Below are positions 62,188 through 64,000 of a DNA stretch of 64,000 nucleotides, in pieces. Source of the stretch: Natrinema altunense. Its GTDB lineage: Archaea; Halobacteriota; Halobacteria; Halobacteriales; Natrialbaceae. A program made the translations under genes and the position numbers. The stretch is taken from positions 434,001 through 498,000 of the forward strand of contig NZ_JNCS01000001.1 in assembly GCF_000731985.1 (NCBI RefSeq). The letters run 5' to 3'. Each line of letters starts with the position of its first letter. The stretch's first letter is position 1. The notes below the pieces were generated by a model that was not told the origin of the DNA, ran no database searches, and was given only the letters and a program-made list of their open reading frames with translations.

Positions 62188-62697
62188 CGCGGGTCCGCGA
62201 CCCCCGCCGCTTGCGTGTTCCGTCAGCTCGAGGAGCGAGCGCACTGTCGTCGTTTTTCTAGATCGGTCAGTTGCTCGTTCGCGATCGGTCGTCGCCCGGT
62301 GCAGCCCCGTGAACTGGTAATAGGACCTCACAGCCGCGGCCCCCCTCGGCTTCGTCGAAGCCGAGCAATAGGCAGTTCTCCGCACTCGCGTGTCCGCGCC
62401 GACGAACTGCGAGCCACTTGCAGGTCGCGCGGTCCGCCCCGAGGTTCCGGGCGGCGGCGATGCTCGAGTCACGAACCACGTGTGACGGACGCGGCTCCAG
62501 TACTCGTGCCCTCTATCCACGCGGGTGTCGTCGTGTTATTTGTTTCCGGACACTAACTCGCAGATATCGTATTCATCATGAACTTTTATGTTCTAGTGGT
62601 GCGAAGGGGTGCGTACAGATGTCGGTCGTACACGTAGCAGCCTGAGTCCCCGTTGACGACGAGTACCGATTTTCGACGATACCCCATCCCGACCGAC
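62188..62697. other. 510-bp gene-free stretch with a perfect hairpin
   Basis: A perfect inverted repeat, CTCGGCTTC-GTC-GAAGCCGAG, lies at 62345-62365. Open frames cross on both strands (for example 62267-62479 on the complement), but none has a clear start context, known motif or consistent codon bias. The region could hold a small RNA or a remnant of an element; I cannot support a gene. Confidence 0.4.
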
Positions 62698-62913
62698 ATG
62701 AGCACACAACCCCTACAGCCCCCGACCGACGCCGAACCGACACGAACGACCACTCGCACGCGACCGACCCCCTCGAGCGATGTCGCCGATCCGCGGCCGG
62801 CCGCCGACCGCGCCCAGCGGATGTTTTCACACGGCAACACGGACCGACTCGAGAACTTGATCGACGAGTGGAACGCGGCCGTCGCGACCGCGGACACGGA
62901 ACGCGGCTCGTAA
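62698..62913 (+). CDS. Small protein of unknown function
   Basis: A 71-residue protein from ATG 62698. Residues 1-35 are a Pro/Thr-rich disordered stretch; residues 36-65 form a helix (RAQRMFSHGNTDRLENLI). A GATTTTCG string is centred about 27 nt upstream, so the ATG is a plausible leaderless start. The GC content and Thr/Asp-rich composition match the chromosome. No family is recognised. Confidence 0.55.
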   Translation: MSTQPLQPPTDAEPTRTTTRTRPTPSSDVADPRPAADRAQRMFSHGNTDRLENLIDEWNAAVATADTERGS

Positions 62914-63233
62914 GTCTGCAGTCGGCAGCGATCGCTCGAGCGAACCCAAACCGTCTTTGGAACGACGGCAGTAGAGTCGCGTGGCCGATGACGATGCACC
63001 CGCTCCGAGTCGGACTCGGCATCCGGCGCTGACGAGCCCTATGAGTGCCGAGGCCACAACCTTGGTGCCAAGCATAGGCGGAATGCAACACGCACGTCCG
63101 CTTACTAAGCCTTACGGCACCAAATCTTAAACCATTCACACAGGCGCACCCGCGAGATAGATCCACCGGTACCTGACCCAAGGCACTTTACCAGACCCTT
63201 TGGTAACCCACATCAACAAGACGAACACCCTCT
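62914..63233. other. Transition zone to lower-GC DNA
   Basis: 320 bp without a recognisable gene. It includes the small palindrome CTTGGTGCCAAG near 63062-63073. From about 63110 the base composition drops and stays low into the next gene. No tRNA or att-like repeat was recognised here. Confidence 0.4.
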
Positions 63234-64000
63234 ATGAAACGCAAATATCTGAAACAGGATGTCGACAAGGAGGACCTAACCGAAGCCCAAGAGGAAATAA
63301 TCGAAATCGCCATCGAAAAACCTGAGCTCACTCACCAGGAGATAGCTGACCAAACCAAGTGGTCACGAAGTCACGTCTCCGGCGTACATCAAGACTACCT
63401 CGAAGAAGAAATCATAGCCGACGAAATAGAAACAGACAATCTCACCGACGACCTCTACGAAATCATAGTCGCGGGTATGGAAGCCACCGAAGAGGTCGAC
63501 AAAGTCGAAAGACACTACGACCTCGACCTCAGCCGAGGCGACTCAAAAGAAGTCGACGTAGCAGTCTGGATCACCCAAGGAGGCCACCAGTTCCTGGTCA
63601 TCATCGAATGCAAGCTACACGAGAAAGCGGTTGATCAAGATGTACCCGCTGCGATGGCCTGGTACCGAGATAACTCATCAGCCAACAAAGCGATGATAAT
63701 CGCCAGGAACGGATTCCAGTCTGGAGCTAAAGCACTCGCCAGAGACGCCGAAATGGAACTCTACAGACTTGACGAACTTACCCGAGATGTCGGCGAAAGC
63801 CAAATGATGAAATTCAACATCAATCTCGAAATACGGCCCACTCAAGCTGAAGTAACAGATATCGGCGTCGAACCCCTTCCGAATGAAGACTATGACGGCG
63901 ATCAAATGCAGGTCAATGTAACCAGCGGCGATGCTCTATTCGACGAAAACAAAAATCCGATAGGAAAGAACCTCCACCAGAGAGTTCAGGAAGCAATCTA
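63234..64000 (+). CDS. HTH plus PD-(D/E)XK nuclease-like protein (Mrr-type), cut by the window end
   Basis: Open from ATG 63234 to the right edge (255 complete codons, no stop). Residues about 15-60 form a winged-helix/HTH (LTHQEIADQTKWSRSHVSGV). Residues about 98-190 look like a restriction-endonuclease fold: KEVDVAVWI followed by VIIECKLH gives the D...ExK core, then ANKAMIIARNGFQSGAKALA, as in Mrr-like and archaeal DUF-type nucleases. The codon usage (many AAA, GAA, ATA, AGA) and lower GC mark it as acquired. A defence role is plausible but depends on the missing C-terminus and on genes to the right. Confidence 0.75.
   Translation, partial: MKRKYLKQDVDKEDLTEAQEEIIEIAIEKPELTHQEIADQTKWSRSHVSGVHQDYLEEEIIADEIETDNLTDDLYEIIVAGMEATEEVDKVERHYDLDLSRGDSKEVDVAVWITQGGHQFLVIIECKLHEKAVDQDVPAAMAWYRDNSSANKAMIIARNGFQSGAKALARDAEMELYRLDELTRDVGESQMMKFNINLEIRPTQAEVTDIGVEPLPNEDYDGDQMQVNVTSGDALFDENKNPIGKNLHQRVQEAI

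Noticed and set aside
62267-62479. A 70-codon minus-strand frame across the 62.35-kb hairpin
   Set aside because: No recognisable fold, no promoter-like string at the right distance, and several competing frames.
1-64000. CRISPR arrays, tRNA or rRNA genes
   Set aside because: No regularly spaced repeats and no T-loop or anticodon-arm patterns were found on reading the intergenic regions.

Overview
The window is a chromosomal segment of a halophilic archaeon (class Halobacteria). The evidence is high GC, strongly acidic predicted proteins, a glycerol-1-phosphate dehydrogenase (archaeal lipid stereochemistry), an F420-dependent NADP reductase, aIF5A, a Sec61-beta of 53 residues, Tat-type signal peptides, and TATA-like boxes about 26-30 nt upstream of many start codons, as expected for leaderless transcripts. 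The composition would fit a Natrialbaceae-like genome, but that is inference. No rRNA, tRNA, CRISPR array or intact insertion sequence was recognised.

Layout. 0-9 kb: the N-terminal part of a heavy-metal P-type ATPase, a membrane-anchored beta-propeller, a LUD protein, a small Hsp20-like protein, membrane proteins, a sulfatase-fold enzyme with Thr in place of the formylglycine Cys/Ser, a PAP2 phosphatase and a solitary NuoCD-type subunit. 9-24 kb: a small membrane peptide plus YeiH transporter pair, stand-alone trpB, HIT, glycosyltransferase, S9 peptidase, an ABC ATPase/permease pair, egsA, a degenerate M48-like membrane protein, an epimerase, a RecA-fold protein, an unusual Arg/Gln/Gly-rich disordered protein, a DUF123 nuclease-like protein and an AhpD-like protein. 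24-36 kb: glutamate synthase with an in-frame palindromic insertion, prolyl-tRNA synthetase, an AT-rich islet with one secreted protein of unknown function, quinone reductase, Nudix, agmatinase and aIF5A. 36-47 kb: an enolase-superfamily enzyme, an AsnB-like PP-loop enzyme, an Hsp20-UbiB kinase pair, two MoeA paralogues (one fused to a binding-protein domain), a serine hydrolase, a BtuF-like protein and a JAMM protease.

47.5-51.5 kb is the most interesting stretch. A DUF4157 protein with an HExxH motif (a domain typical of contractile-injection-system cargo) is followed by a partner gene of unknown function. Then comes an orphan cassette that repeats only the 41-codon junction of the first protein before a different C-terminus, and then a frameshifted paralogue of the partner. 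The order N-domain/C-end/partner/orphan C-end/partner-remnant resembles polymorphic-toxin loci with spare cassettes.

51.5-64 kb: pdxT, a PPOX-fold protein, a HAD hydrolase, a deoxyhypusine synthase gene that is frameshifted and truncated and whose C-terminal two-thirds are replaced by unrelated membrane-protein sequence, a Tat-secreted protein with two tandem repeats, Nif3, a fused cytochrome oxidase subunit I+III without subunit II, glycerophosphodiesterase, fno, thioredoxin, Sec61-beta and, entering lower-GC DNA at the right edge, an HTH plus PD-(D/E)XK nuclease cut by the window end.

Connections. aIF5A and agmatinase overlap by one base, and the deoxyhypusine synthase that should modify aIF5A is broken 18 kb away. 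Two copies of an 84-bp hairpin element lie at the 3' ends of gltB and the glycerophosphodiesterase gene; they differ by compensatory changes in the stem, so the paired structure appears to be conserved.
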